A stretch of 46,785 bases of DNA from Hyphomicrobium_A sp036559705. GTDB taxonomy: Bacteria > Pseudomonadota > Alphaproteobacteria > Rhizobiales > Hyphomicrobiaceae. The stretch covers positions 1-46,785 of the forward strand of contig DATBSP010000087.1 of the NCBI GenBank assembly GCA_036559705.1, read 5' to 3'. Below are positions 15,206 through 23,896 of this stretch, one piece after another. Position numbers and translations under genes: made by a program. The stretch's first letter is position 1. Each line of letters opens with the position of its first letter. The notes under the pieces are model-generated. The model worked only from the letters and a program-made list of their open reading frames with translations, searched no databases and was not told where the DNA came from.

Positions 15206-16879
15206 ATGGCCTATATGACACGCTTCATTGCGCTTGGATTTTGCTTGCTGTTGTCCGCGACCTCAGCGGCAGCACACGGTGGCGACGATCACGATCACGA
15301 GAAAGAAGCTGCCGTAGCAGTTGCAGCGCCAGGCGGCGCGCGTCTTGAACTCGCAGGCTCGGAAATGGAGCTGGTTGCCGCCATCGCGGGCCGCGGGCTG
15401 AAGATCTATCTCGACCGGCTGGCCACCAACGAGCCCATCGACGGGGCCGCCATCGTCGTAACCGTCGACGGCATTGCTGCCGGCACCGCCAAAGCCGCCG
15501 GCAGCGGCACCTACGTACTCGCCGCCCCCTGGGCCGACGAGCCGGGCATCAAAGCTCTGAAATTCGCCATCGTGGCCGGAACGACGGCAGCGACGCTCGA
15601 CGGCAGGCTCGAGATCGCGAGCGCGACGCATGCCGAGCAATCGGCGCCGGTTTCCTGGCAAGCGCTACTGTCGCAGCCGCACACGTGGCTGCTGGCTGGC
15701 ATCGCCGCAGGAATCGGGCTCGTCGTTTCGTTGGCCTTCCGTCCGCGTCGTGCTTCCGGTGGCGCAGGCCCGCTGATGCTGATCACGGCGCTGATGCTTG
15801 CGGACCTCTCCACGCGCGCCCTTGCGCATGAGGGAGAAGATCACGCCGACGAACCGGCTCCGACCGCGGCGCTGACCGCAAGCGATGCGCCCCGCCGCTT
15901 GGCCGACGGGGACGTGTTCCTTCCCAAGCCCTCGCAGCGTTTGTTGCTCGTACGCACGCTCATCGCAACGCCGCAAGCGGCGCGGGCGAGCCGTGAGCTA
16001 ATCGGCGCCGTCGTCCCTGACCCATCCACCTTCGGGCAGGTGCAGGCGCCGATGGACGGCCGCATCGAAATCCCCGAGCGCGGCATCTCGCACGTCGGCC
16101 AGCGCGTCGAAGCCGGCGAGGTTCTGGCCTTCCTATCGCCCAGCATTCCGGTGGCTGACCTCGGAACCATGCAGCAACTCACCGCCGAGGTCGTCGGCAA
16201 GCTCAGGATCGCCGAGCAGAAGCTAGCGCGCCTGTCGCGCATCGCCGGCGTCGTCGCGCAGAAGGATATCGACGACACACGCGCCGAGCTCGATGCCCTG
16301 CGCGAGCAACAGCGCGTGCTGGCTCCAAAAGATGCCGAGCGCATTCCGCTTAAAGCTCCCGTCAGCGGCATCATCTCCGTGGCCAACGTGCGCGCCGGTC
16401 AGGTGGTGACCACGCGCGAGACGCTGTTCGAGATCGTCGATCCTCATCGCCTCTGGATAGAGGCCATCGGCGGCGCAACGCATGCAGCTCTCGACATCAC
16501 GGCCGCGCACGCCACCGACCCCGACGGGCATTCAATCAGGCTTTCCTATCTGGGGCGCGCGCCATCGCTGCGTCAGCAGGCGCAGCCCCTCCAGTTCAAA
16601 GTCGAGGAGGTTCACGACGGTCTCGTCATCGGATCGGCCGTCAAGGTGTACGTGCAGCAGGGCGATCCGGTCGAGGGGATAGTGTTGCCGGACGCCGCGG
16701 TCGTGCGCGGGCCAAACGGCCTGCCCCGCGTCTGGGCCAAGGTATCGGCCGAACGTTTCTGGCCCGTCCCCGTGCGCGTCACGCCGCTCGACGGCACGCA
16801 TGTCCTCGTCCTCGACGGCATCGAAGCGGGCAGCCGCATCGTCGTCGATGGCGCCGAACTCATCAATCAAGTGCGCTGA
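15206..16879 (+). CDS. metal-type RND efflux periplasmic adaptor
   Basis: The product is 557 residues, longer than typical CzcB proteins. It has a signal peptide, then a HGGDDHDHEKE metal-binding stretch, an N-terminal domain of about 120 residues (YLDRLATNEPIDGAAIVVT, as in CzcB N-terminal domains) and an internal membrane helix (WLLAGIAAGIGLVVSLAF). Another hydrophobic segment leads to AHEGEDHADE, then the adaptor core: MDGRIEIPERGISHVGQRVEAGE, a helical hairpin, LKAPVSGIISVANVRAGQVV, and a beta barrel ending in GIEAGSRIVVDGAELINQ. It should link the inner-membrane pump to an outer-membrane channel. The pump gene starts 9 bases downstream. No outer-membrane CzcC-type gene is present. The start (15206 or 15215) is uncertain. 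Confidence 0.88.
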   Translation: MAYMTRFIALGFCLLLSATSAAAHGGDDHDHEKEAAVAVAAPGGARLELAGSEMELVAAIAGRGLKIYLDRLATNEPIDGAAIVVTVDGIAAGTAKAAGSGTYVLAAPWADEPGIKALKFAIVAGTTAATLDGRLEIASATHAEQSAPVSWQALLSQPHTWLLAGIAAGIGLVVSLAFRPRRASGGAGPLMLITALMLADLSTRALAHEGEDHADEPAPTAALTASDAPRRLADGDVFLPKPSQRLLLVRTLIATPQAARASRELIGAVVPDPSTFGQVQAPMDGRIEIPERGISHVGQRVEAGEVLAFLSPSIPVADLGTMQQLTAEVVGKLRIAEQKLARLSRIAGVVAQKDIDDTRAELDALREQQRVLAPKDAERIPLKAPVSGIISVANVRAGQVVTTRETLFEIVDPHRLWIEAIGGATHAALDITAAHATDPDGHSIRLSYLGRAPSLRQQAQPLQFKVEEVHDGLVIGSAVKVYVQQGDPVEGIVLPDAAVVRGPNGLPRVWAKVSAERFWPVPVRVTPLDGTHVLVLDGIEAGSRIVVDGAELINQVR

Positions 16880-16888
16880 GGACGAGCC

Positions 16889-19800
16889 ATGTTCGATACC
16901 ATCATCCGCGGCAGCCTCTCGCATCGGTTGTTCGTGCTCATCGGTGCGCTGGCGCTCACGTTCTATGGCCTGATGACGCTGCGGCAGCTGCCCGTCGACG
17001 TCTTCCCCGATCTCAACCGGCCGACGGTGACGTTGATGGCCGAGGTGGAGGGCCTCGCCCCCGAAGAGGTCGAGCTGCTCGTCACCTTCCCCATCGAGAC
17101 GGCCATGAACGGTATGCCCGGGGTGACGCGCGTGCGCTCCGTATCGGGCGTCGGCCTGTCGGTCGTGTATGTCGAGTTCGACTGGTCGGTCGAGATATAC
17201 CGTGCCCGCCAGCAAGTTGCCGAGCGCCTGCAGCTCGTGCGCGAGCAACTTCCGAAGAATGTCGCGGCGCAAATGGGGCCTATCTCATCGGTGATGGGCG
17301 AGATCATGCTGATTGCCATGTCGAGCACGACAGTAGATCCCATGACCCTGCGCGAGCTCGCCGACTTCACCGTGCGGCCGCGGCTTCTGACGGTGCCTGG
17401 AGTTGCACAGGTCATCCCCGTCGGCGGCGAGGTGCGCCAGTACCGCGTCGTGCCCGATCCGCGCCGTATGGCCAGTCTCGATGTGAGCTTTGAGGCGATC
17501 GAGGATGCCATCAAGAAGTTCGGCGCCAACACAGGCGGCGGTTTCGTCGACCTCAAGGCGCGGGAGGTCCTCATCCGCAACATCGGCCGCACGACCAAGA
17601 TCGAGGACTTGCGCAACCTCGTCCTCGTCTATCGAGAGGGTCACGTCGTATCCTTGAGCCAGGTAGCCGATGTCGATTTCGCTGCCCGTACCAAGCGCGG
17701 CGACGCCGGATTCAACGGCAAACCGGGCGTTATCCTGGCGGTGCAGAAGCAGCCCGACGCTGACACCGTCAGCATCACCCGCCAGATCGAGTCCATGCTG
17801 CCGGAGCTGCAACGCGTCGTCCCGGAGGGCGTGCGCACCAGCGACATCCAGTTCCGCCAGGCGAGCTTCATCGAAACGTCGATCGAGAATCTGTCGCGCG
17901 TTCTTCTCGAGGCACTGATCTGCGTCGCCATCGTGCTGTTCGTTTTCCTGCTCAATTGGCAGACGACCTTCATCTCGCTCGTGGCCATTCCACTGTCGGT
18001 GCTGAGCACGCTGGTCGTGTTCCAGATGATGGGCCTGTCGATCAACACCATGACGCTCGGCGGACTCGCCATCGCTATCGGCGCGTTGGTCGACGACGCG
18101 GTGGTGGACGTGGAGAACATCTATCGGCGGCTCGGACTCCACAGGGCCGCCGCAGGTCGCGACCGGCGCAGCATTCAAGAGGTCATTGCCGCAGCTGCGA
18201 CCGAGGTGCAATCGGGCATCGTCTACGCGACCATCATCATCGTGCTGGTGTTCCTGCCTGTGTTCGCGCTATCGGGCATCGAGGGGCGCCTGTTCACGCC
18301 GCTTGGCATTGCCTTCATCGTTTCAGTCCTCGCCAGCCTCGTCGTGTCGCTGACCGTGACGCCGGTGCTCTGCTATTGGCTGCTGCCGCGCATGCGCAAA
18401 CTTTCTGAGCACGACACGCCGCTCGTTCGGCTGCTGAAGCGGTGGCAGAAGTTGGGCCTTGAATGGTGCTTCGCGCGCCCGGCCTTTGTCATTAGTTTCC
18501 CAGTCGTTGCGGTCGGCGCGGCGATCTTCGCCGGCATGCTGCTGCCGCGCTCGTTCCTGCCAACGTTCAACGAGGGCACCGTTCTGGTCAGCGTCGTGCT
18601 GCAACCAGGCATAAGCCTCGCTGAATCCGATCGCATCGGCCGCATCGCCGAGGATATCGTCGCCGAGATTCCTGAGGTGCGCTCCGTCGGCCGGCGCACC
18701 GGGCGCGCCGAGCTCGATGAACATGCCGAAGGCGTTCACAACAGCGAGCTCGACGTCGACCTGCAGAAGTCGGCGCGCAGCCGCGAGGAGGTGCTCGCCG
18801 ACATCCGCCGGCGGCTCTCGGTACTGCCAGCCAACATCACTGTCGGGCAGCCGATCGCGCACCGGCTTGACCACATGCTGTCGGGCGTGCGGGCGCAGAT
18901 CGCACTCAAGATTTACGGCGACGACTACGACACACTGCGCGGACTCGCTGCCGACATCGAAGGCCGCTTAAAGGCCATACCCGGTATCGTCGATCTGCAG
19001 ACCGAAAAGCAGGTGCGCATCCCGCAGCTGCAGGTACGCGTCGACTACGCCAAGGCGGCGCTCTACGGCCTTAATCCCAGCCAGGTCACGGAAGCGCTCG
19101 AGGCGCTGTCGAACGGCATGGTCGTCTCACAGATCATCGATCAGTCGAAGCGCTTCGACGTTGTCGTGCGCCTGAGCGATGCCGACCGCTCTACGCGTGC
19201 CCTCGGCGAGATGATGATCGAGAGCCCGGCAGGCCGCATCCCACTCGGCACCATCGCCGACGTGATCGAGACGGATGGACCCAACCAAATCCAGCGCGAG
19301 AATGGGCGCCGACGCATCGCCGTGTTTGCCAACACCGACGGCTCCGACATGGCGCGCATCGTCGCCGAAATCCGGGCGGCCGTCGCCAAGACGCCATTTC
19401 CGCAGGGCTACTTCGCCAACATCGAGGGACAGTTCCAGGCCCAAGAGGAAGCCTCGCGCATGATCGGGCTACTCTCGGCGGTGTCACTGCTGTTGATCTT
19501 CGTCGTGTTGTACACGCGCTATCGCTCGGGGGTGCTGGCGCTCATCATCATGGGTAACGTGCCGCTGGCACTGATCGGCAGCGTCGCGGCGCTGTGGATC
19601 GCTGGCCAACCCTTCTCCGTCGCCAGCGCCATCGGCTTCATCACGCTCGCCGGCATCGCTACGCGCAACGGCATCCTGAAAATCAGTCACTACATCAATC
19701 TGTCTCTGTTCGAGGGCGAAACGTTCGGACGTCAGTTAGTGATGCGCGGTACGCTCGAGCGGCTGACACCCGTGTTGATGACGGCGCTTGCTGCCGGCAT

Positions 19801-20008
19801 CGCGCTCGTACCCTTGCTCGTCGGGGCCGACGAGCCGGGCAAGGAAATCCTGCATCCCGTTGCCGTGACTATTTTCGGCGGTCTCATCTCGGCGACGCTG
19901 CTCGACGCATTCCTGACGCCAACGCTATTCCTGTTGTTCGGCCGCAGGGCCCTCGAGCGGCTTCAAGAAGAGGGCGGCGCCGAAACGGCCGTGCGCGGAG
20001 CCTTCTAG
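16889..20008 (+). CDS. heavy-metal-type RND efflux permease
   Basis: This is 1039 residues, full length for the HME-RND family, with GAGGACGAG before the ATG. The N-terminus reads LPVDVFPDLNRPTVTLMAE, as in CzcA/CusA. The helix-IV motif is AIAIGALVDDAVVDVENIYRRL, with the acidic pair of a proton pathway; it differs from the VDGAVVIVEN of CzcA and the DAAIVMIEN of CusA as I recall them, so neither zinc/cobalt nor copper/silver can be assumed. Twelve membrane helices and two periplasmic loops are in the usual order. It is cotranscribed with the adaptor. Its stop codon overlaps the convergent aminotransferase stop within CTAG. Confidence 0.9.
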   Translation: MFDTIIRGSLSHRLFVLIGALALTFYGLMTLRQLPVDVFPDLNRPTVTLMAEVEGLAPEEVELLVTFPIETAMNGMPGVTRVRSVSGVGLSVVYVEFDWSVEIYRARQQVAERLQLVREQLPKNVAAQMGPISSVMGEIMLIAMSSTTVDPMTLRELADFTVRPRLLTVPGVAQVIPVGGEVRQYRVVPDPRRMASLDVSFEAIEDAIKKFGANTGGGFVDLKAREVLIRNIGRTTKIEDLRNLVLVYREGHVVSLSQVADVDFAARTKRGDAGFNGKPGVILAVQKQPDADTVSITRQIESMLPELQRVVPEGVRTSDIQFRQASFIETSIENLSRVLLEALICVAIVLFVFLLNWQTTFISLVAIPLSVLSTLVVFQMMGLSINTMTLGGLAIAIGALVDDAVVDVENIYRRLGLHRAAAGRDRRSIQEVIAAAATEVQSGIVYATIIIVLVFLPVFALSGIEGRLFTPLGIAFIVSVLASLVVSLTVTPVLCYWLLPRMRKLSEHDTPLVRLLKRWQKLGLEWCFARPAFVISFPVVAVGAAIFAGMLLPRSFLPTFNEGTVLVSVVLQPGISLAESDRIGRIAEDIVAEIPEVRSVGRRTGRAELDEHAEGVHNSELDVDLQKSARSREEVLADIRRRLSVLPANITVGQPIAHRLDHMLSGVRAQIALKIYGDDYDTLRGLAADIEGRLKAIPGIVDLQTEKQVRIPQLQVRVDYAKAALYGLNPSQVTEALEALSNGMVVSQIIDQSKRFDVVVRLSDADRSTRALGEMMIESPAGRIPLGTIADVIETDGPNQIQRENGRRRIAVFANTDGSDMARIVAEIRAAVAKTPFPQGYFANIEGQFQAQEEASRMIGLLSAVSLLLIFVVLYTRYRSGVLALIIMGNVPLALIGSVAALWIAGQPFSVASAIGFITLAGIATRNGILKISHYINLSLFEGETFGRQLVMRGTLERLTPVLMTALAAGIALVPLLVGADEPGKEILHPVAVTIFGGLISATLLDAFLTPTLFLLFGRRALERLQEEGGAETAVRGAF

Positions 20009-21354
20009 TCCGGCACCGACTTAAGCACACCGGTCAGCACCTCGATGAGCTCGTCGATCTCGTTCTCCTCGATGATCAGCGGGGGGGCGAGCGCGATGGT
20101 GTCGCCCGTAGCACGCACGAGGATGCCGCGATTGAAGGCTTCGACGAAACGCGCGTGCGCGCGCCGACCGGGCTCGCCCGCAATGGCATCGAGTTCGATG
20201 GCGCCGATCAAGCCGATGTTGCGAATATCGATGACGTGCGGCAGGCCCCTGAGTGAGTGGACGGCCTCTTCCCAGTAGGCCGAGAATTTAGAGGCGCGCG
20301 TCAGCAGCCCCTCTTCCTGCAGCGTGTCGAGCGTCGCGATGGACGCCGCGCACGCCAGCGGATGCCCCGAATACGTATAGCCGTGGGACAGCTCGATCAT
20401 CGGCTCGGGCCCGGTCATGAAAGCATTGTGGATCTTCGATTGGACGAACACGGCGCCCATCGGCACGGCCCCGTTGGTAATGCCCTTCGCCGTCGTGATG
20501 ATGTCGGGGGAAATGCCGAAGTAGTCCGCGGCGAACGGAGCGCCGAGTCGGCCGAACGCCGTGATCACCTCATCGAGAATGAGCAGGATATCGTGCTTGG
20601 CGCATATCGCAGCGAGGCGCGGCAGATAACCCTTCGGCGGGACGAACACCCCGCCCGAACAGGCGACAGGCTCGACGATGACGGCGGCGATGGTCGAAGC
20701 GTCGTGCAGCGCTACGAGCCGCTCCAGATCATCGGCCAGCTCCGCCCCATGCTGCGGCTCGCCGCGGCTGAAGGCGTTGCGGGAAAGATCGTGCGTGTGG
20801 CGCAGATGATCGACGCCGCCGACCAAGGTGCCGAACATCTTGCGGTTGGCGGCGATGCCGCCGACGGCCGTGCCGCCCAGGTTGGCACCATGGTAGCCAC
20901 GCTCGCGGCCGATCAGCCGCGTCTTGCCGCCGTTCCCCCCTGCGCGGTGATACGCCAGCGCGACCTTGAGCGCGGTATCGACTGCCTCCGATCCGGAATT
21001 GGTGAAGAACACGTGTTCGAAGCCGGGCGGCGCGATATTGACTAGGCGAGAGGCGCACTCGAATGCCTTCATGTGGCCCATCTGGAAGGTGCCGGAAAAG
21101 TCGAGCTCCCCGGCTTGGCGGCGGATCGCCTCGACGATCTTCGGCCGGCAGTGACCAGCGTTGACGCACCATAGCCCCGAGGTTCCGTCGAGTACGCGCC
21201 GGCCGTCGGCGGTGACGTAGCGCATCCCGTCGGCGGCGACGAACAAGCGCGGTGCCTGCTTGAACTGCCTATTGGCAGTGAAGGGCATCCAGAAGGCCTC
21301 AAGATCGTTCGTCTTGAGCCCGCTACCCAGCGCAACATCGTTCGCATCGGTCAT
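20005..21354 (-). CDS. class III omega-amino acid:pyruvate aminotransferase
   Basis: The protein is 449 residues from the ATG at 21354; AAGAAG precedes it. It is a PLP-dependent class III aminotransferase of the beta-alanine/omega-amino acid:pyruvate type: FWMPFTANRQFKQAPRLF at the start, GTSGLWCVNAGH, FTNSGSEAVDTALKVALAYHRA, RGYHGANLGGTAVGG, LILDEVITAFGRLG (the Asp that contacts PLP) and TAKGITNGAVPMGAV with the Schiff-base Lys. The C-terminal SHGYTYSGHPLACAA is also typical. Substrate could be beta-alanine, taurine-like or other omega-amines. The stop overlaps that of the RND gene by 4 bases; it is divergent from the ParA gene. Confidence 0.9.
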   Translation of the reverse strand: MTDANDVALGSGLKTNDLEAFWMPFTANRQFKQAPRLFVAADGMRYVTADGRRVLDGTSGLWCVNAGHCRPKIVEAIRRQAGELDFSGTFQMGHMKAFECASRLVNIAPPGFEHVFFTNSGSEAVDTALKVALAYHRAGGNGGKTRLIGRERGYHGANLGGTAVGGIAANRKMFGTLVGGVDHLRHTHDLSRNAFSRGEPQHGAELADDLERLVALHDASTIAAVIVEPVACSGGVFVPPKGYLPRLAAICAKHDILLILDEVITAFGRLGAPFAADYFGISPDIITTAKGITNGAVPMGAVFVQSKIHNAFMTGPEPMIELSHGYTYSGHPLACAASIATLDTLQEEGLLTRASKFSAYWEEAVHSLRGLPHVIDIRNIGLIGAIELDAIAGEPGRRAHARFVEAFNRGILVRATGDTIALAPPLIIEENEIDELIEVLTGVLKSVPD

Positions 21355-21512
21355 GTTTGCCGCTTCTTTTGCATGACAACTGAATGACAGCGCCGCCGGC
21401 TCCCAACGGTCCAAACCCGCACGCACTCCGCCCGGAATTCGCCGCTTTTTGGTTAACACATAGGCATAAATCGAGCGGGCAGACTAAGTGCATCTCTGAC
21501 AGCTGGCACGCA

Positions 21513-22199
21513 ATGACAGTCGTAGTCGCGTTCGTTAGCCGCAAGGGCGGGGTGGGAAAGTCCACCTTCGCCCGCGCCCTCGCCGCCGTCGCCGCGCGGC
21601 GCGGGCTGAGCACGACCCTCGCCGATCTCGACAAGGACCAGCAGACGGCGACCCGCTGGCAGCGTCTGCGCGAGAAGCACCGGGTTTTCCCTCCACTGAC
21701 CGTCGAGGCCTATGCCAACGTCGATGCAGCCATCGCCAGCGAGCCGGACGTTGATCTTTTGATCCTCGATGCGCCCGGCAATTCGCCAGGCCCGACGCTG
21801 GAGATTGCCAGCGTCGCACATTTCGTTGTACAGCCGTCGGGCGCCTGTTTCGACGATCTGCAGCCGGCGGTCGAGCTGTTTTACCAGCTCAAGGGGACGG
21901 GCATCCCCAAATCACGCCTCTATGTCGCCCTGTCCCGCGTCCTCGACGCCGCCGAGGAGGAAGCCGCGCGCGCCTATATCGAAGTAGCCGACTTTAATCT
22001 TCTTCCCGGCGCCGTCGTCGAGCGCGCCCGCTACCGCGAATCGCACAATCGCGGCTTGGCCTTTATCGAGAGCCCGGGCGAGGATCTGGCGGGTTCCGCC
22101 GGCGTAACGCTGAGCGCGCTCTTGACCAAAGTCATCCGCAAGCACCGTGCGCTGCAGCCGCGGCGGCTCACAAGCGAGCCGGCCACGCAAGCAACCTGA
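21513..22199 (+). CDS. orphan ParA/MinD-type ATPase
   Basis: The product is 228 residues from the ATG at 21513. The deviant Walker A motif is SRKGGVGKSTFARALA and the Walker B-like segment is VDLLILDAPGNSPGPTLE. There is no ParB partner, no parS-like repeat and no replication gene next to it, so this is an orphan ParA-like protein, perhaps positioning some cargo. The end (RKHRALQPRRLTSEPATQ) is basic. No strong ribosome site is visible before the ATG. It is followed by the glycosyltransferase relic and then eutB on the same strand. Confidence 0.85.
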   Translation: MTVVVAFVSRKGGVGKSTFARALAAVAARRGLSTTLADLDKDQQTATRWQRLREKHRVFPPLTVEAYANVDAAIASEPDVDLLILDAPGNSPGPTLEIASVAHFVVQPSGACFDDLQPAVELFYQLKGTGIPKSRLYVALSRVLDAAEEEAARAYIEVADFNLLPGAVVERARYRESHNRGLAFIESPGEDLAGSAGVTLSALLTKVIRKHRALQPRRLTSEPATQAT

Positions 22200-22217
22200 C
22201 GCCGCGCAGCGCATAGC

Positions 22218-22405
22218 AAGCTCTTGAACGTCGGCCTCATCAAGACGTCGGCGGCCAGTTCGACTTCCTCTCCGGTAAGAACTCGCGCGCGCCGCGGTGG
22301 ATGCAGGCATCGGGCCTCGAATGGTTGTACCGGTTGTCGCTCGAACCGTGCCGCTTGTTCCGGAGCTACGCCGGCACCAACCTGCACGCCGCCTGCCTTT
22401 TGCTC
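22218..22405 (+). pseudogene. C-terminal relic of a WecG/TagA/CpsF glycosyltransferase
   Basis: The 314 bases between the ParA gene and eutB hold the decayed end of a glycosyltransferase. In one frame (22221-22247) the bases read LLNVGLIKT. After a one-base frame change the next frame reads GGQFDFLSGKNSRAPRWMQ followed by GLEWLYRLSLEP and RSYAGTNLHAACLLL. This is the conserved C-terminal pattern of WecG/TagA/CpsF enzymes (DFLSGK..RAPRWMQ..GLEWLYRL..EP). The N-terminal catalytic region is absent, and the second frame also has a stop at 22214-22216. The frame then runs on into eutB by chance. Nothing else is seen in this gap apart from the eutB ribosome site at 22503-22509. Confidence 0.75.
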
Positions 22406-22513
22406 TCGGCACCTTCCGAGACGATCGGTCAACAGCCGGCTAGCGACGCGTACATTGCAAGCGCCCACCGCCGCGCTATGCTCGCCCATTCTCGATTGCT
22501 GCGGAGGGGCTTC

Positions 22514-23896
22514 GTGTATCAGGCGGCGTGCCGGCACTCCGCTTATCGGTTCGCCGGCCTCAAGGAGCTGATGGCCAAGGCGACGCCGCTGCGTTCGGGC
22601 GACGTGCTGGCAGGAATTGCGGCGACCAGCGCTGAGGAGAACGTCGCCGCCAAGATGGCCTTGGCCGACGTACCGCTCAAGCGCCTTCTCGAGGAGCTGG
22701 TGGTTCCCTACGAGAGCGACGACGTCAGCCGGCTGATCATCGATAGCCACGACAAGAGCGCATTTGCGCCCATCGCGCACATGACGGTCGGTGAGTTCCG
22801 CGACTGGCTTTTGTCGGAGGCGGCGACCACGGAGGTTCTGGCGCGCCTTGCTCCGGGTATTACGCCGGAGATCGCGGCGGCGACCTCCAAAATTATGCGC
22901 AATCAGGATCTTATTCTCGCCGCGCGCAAGGTCGAGGTCGTCACCCGCTTTCGCGGCACGATCGGCCTCAAAGGGCGCATGGCGGTGCGCCTGCAGCCGA
23001 ACCACCCGACCGATGATAAGCGCGGTATCGCCGCCTCAATCGTCGATGGCCTGATGCTCGGCTGCGGCGACGCTGTCATCGGCATCAATCCCGCCGGCGA
23101 CAATGTCGCGACTATCCTCGAGCTGCTCGCCATGCTCGACGACATCATCCACCGCTTCGACATCCCGACGCAGAGCTGCGTGCTGACCCACGTGACGACG
23201 TCTATCGAGGCGATGGCGCGCGGCGCGCCCATCGATCTCGTCTTCCAGTCGATCGGAGGCACGCAAGATGTGAACGCCTCGTTCGGCGTGACTCTCGAAC
23301 TATTGAAGGAGGGGCGCGAGGCGGCGCTGTCACTCAAGCGCGGCACAGTCGGCGACAACGTCATGTACTTCGAAACGGGTCAGGGCTCGGCACTGTCAGC
23401 GGACGCGCACCACGGCGTCGACCAGCAGACCCTGGAGGCGCGCGCCTACGCGGTTGCACGCACCTTCAAACCGCTGCTGGTCAATTCCGTCGTCGGCTTC
23501 ATCGGCCCCGAGTATCTCTACAACGGCAAGGAGATTATCCGCGCCGGATTGGAAGACCACTTCTGCGGTAAGCTCATGGGCCTGCCCATGGGCTGCGACG
23601 TCTGCTACACCAACCACGCCGAAGCCGATCAGGACGACATGGATGTGCTGCTGATGTTGCTCGGCGCCGCCGGCGTAACCTTCGTCATGGGCGTGCCCGG
23701 CGCCGACGACATCATGCTCAACTACCAGTCCACCTCATTCCACGACGCCCTCTACGTGCGCGAGGCGCTCGGTCTGCGGCGCGCGCCCGAGTTCGAAGCG
23801 TGGCTCGCCCAAGTCGGTCTCGCCGATGCGCAGGGCAAGCTGCTGGCCGAGCCGGCCCAGGAGCTGCTTGAGCACGTCAAAGGTCTTGCCGCATGA
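22514..23896 (+). CDS. eutB: ethanolamine ammonia-lyase large subunit
   Basis: The product is 460 residues from the GTG at 22514, chosen because GGAGGGG sits 4 bases upstream and the resulting VYQ start aligns with the E. coli EutB N-terminus; longer readings only add relic sequence. Family motifs are complete: LRSGDVLAGIAA, RLQPNHPTDD, GCGDAVIGINPAGDN, THVTTSIEAMARGAP, YFETGQGSALSAD, GFIGPEYLYNGKEIIRAGLEDHF, MGCDVCYTNHAEADQ and ADDIMLNYQSTSFHD. With EutC and adenosylcobalamin it converts ethanolamine to acetaldehyde and ammonia. No other eut or microcompartment genes are present, and I see no cobalamin riboswitch upstream. Confidence 0.95.
   Translation: MYQAACRHSAYRFAGLKELMAKATPLRSGDVLAGIAATSAEENVAAKMALADVPLKRLLEELVVPYESDDVSRLIIDSHDKSAFAPIAHMTVGEFRDWLLSEAATTEVLARLAPGITPEIAAATSKIMRNQDLILAARKVEVVTRFRGTIGLKGRMAVRLQPNHPTDDKRGIAASIVDGLMLGCGDAVIGINPAGDNVATILELLAMLDDIIHRFDIPTQSCVLTHVTTSIEAMARGAPIDLVFQSIGGTQDVNASFGVTLELLKEGREAALSLKRGTVGDNVMYFETGQGSALSADAHHGVDQQTLEARAYAVARTFKPLLVNSVVGFIGPEYLYNGKEIIRAGLEDHFCGKLMGLPMGCDVCYTNHAEADQDDMDVLLMLLGAAGVTFVMGVPGADDIMLNYQSTSFHDALYVREALGLRRAPEFEAWLAQVGLADAQGKLLAEPAQELLEHVKGLAA

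Noticed and set aside
17285..18211. Long minus-strand frame inside the RND pump gene
   Set aside because: Composition (His/Asp-rich without motifs) is that of an antisense shadow of a GC-rich gene.
22301..22513. Upstream extension of eutB to an ATG at 22301
   Set aside because: The extension encodes the WecG/CpsF relic, and the GTG at 22514 has an excellent ribosome site and the right family length.
22200..22513. Cobalamin riboswitch before eutB
   Set aside because: The sequence is explained by the glycosyltransferase relic and I could not find the conserved B12-box pattern.
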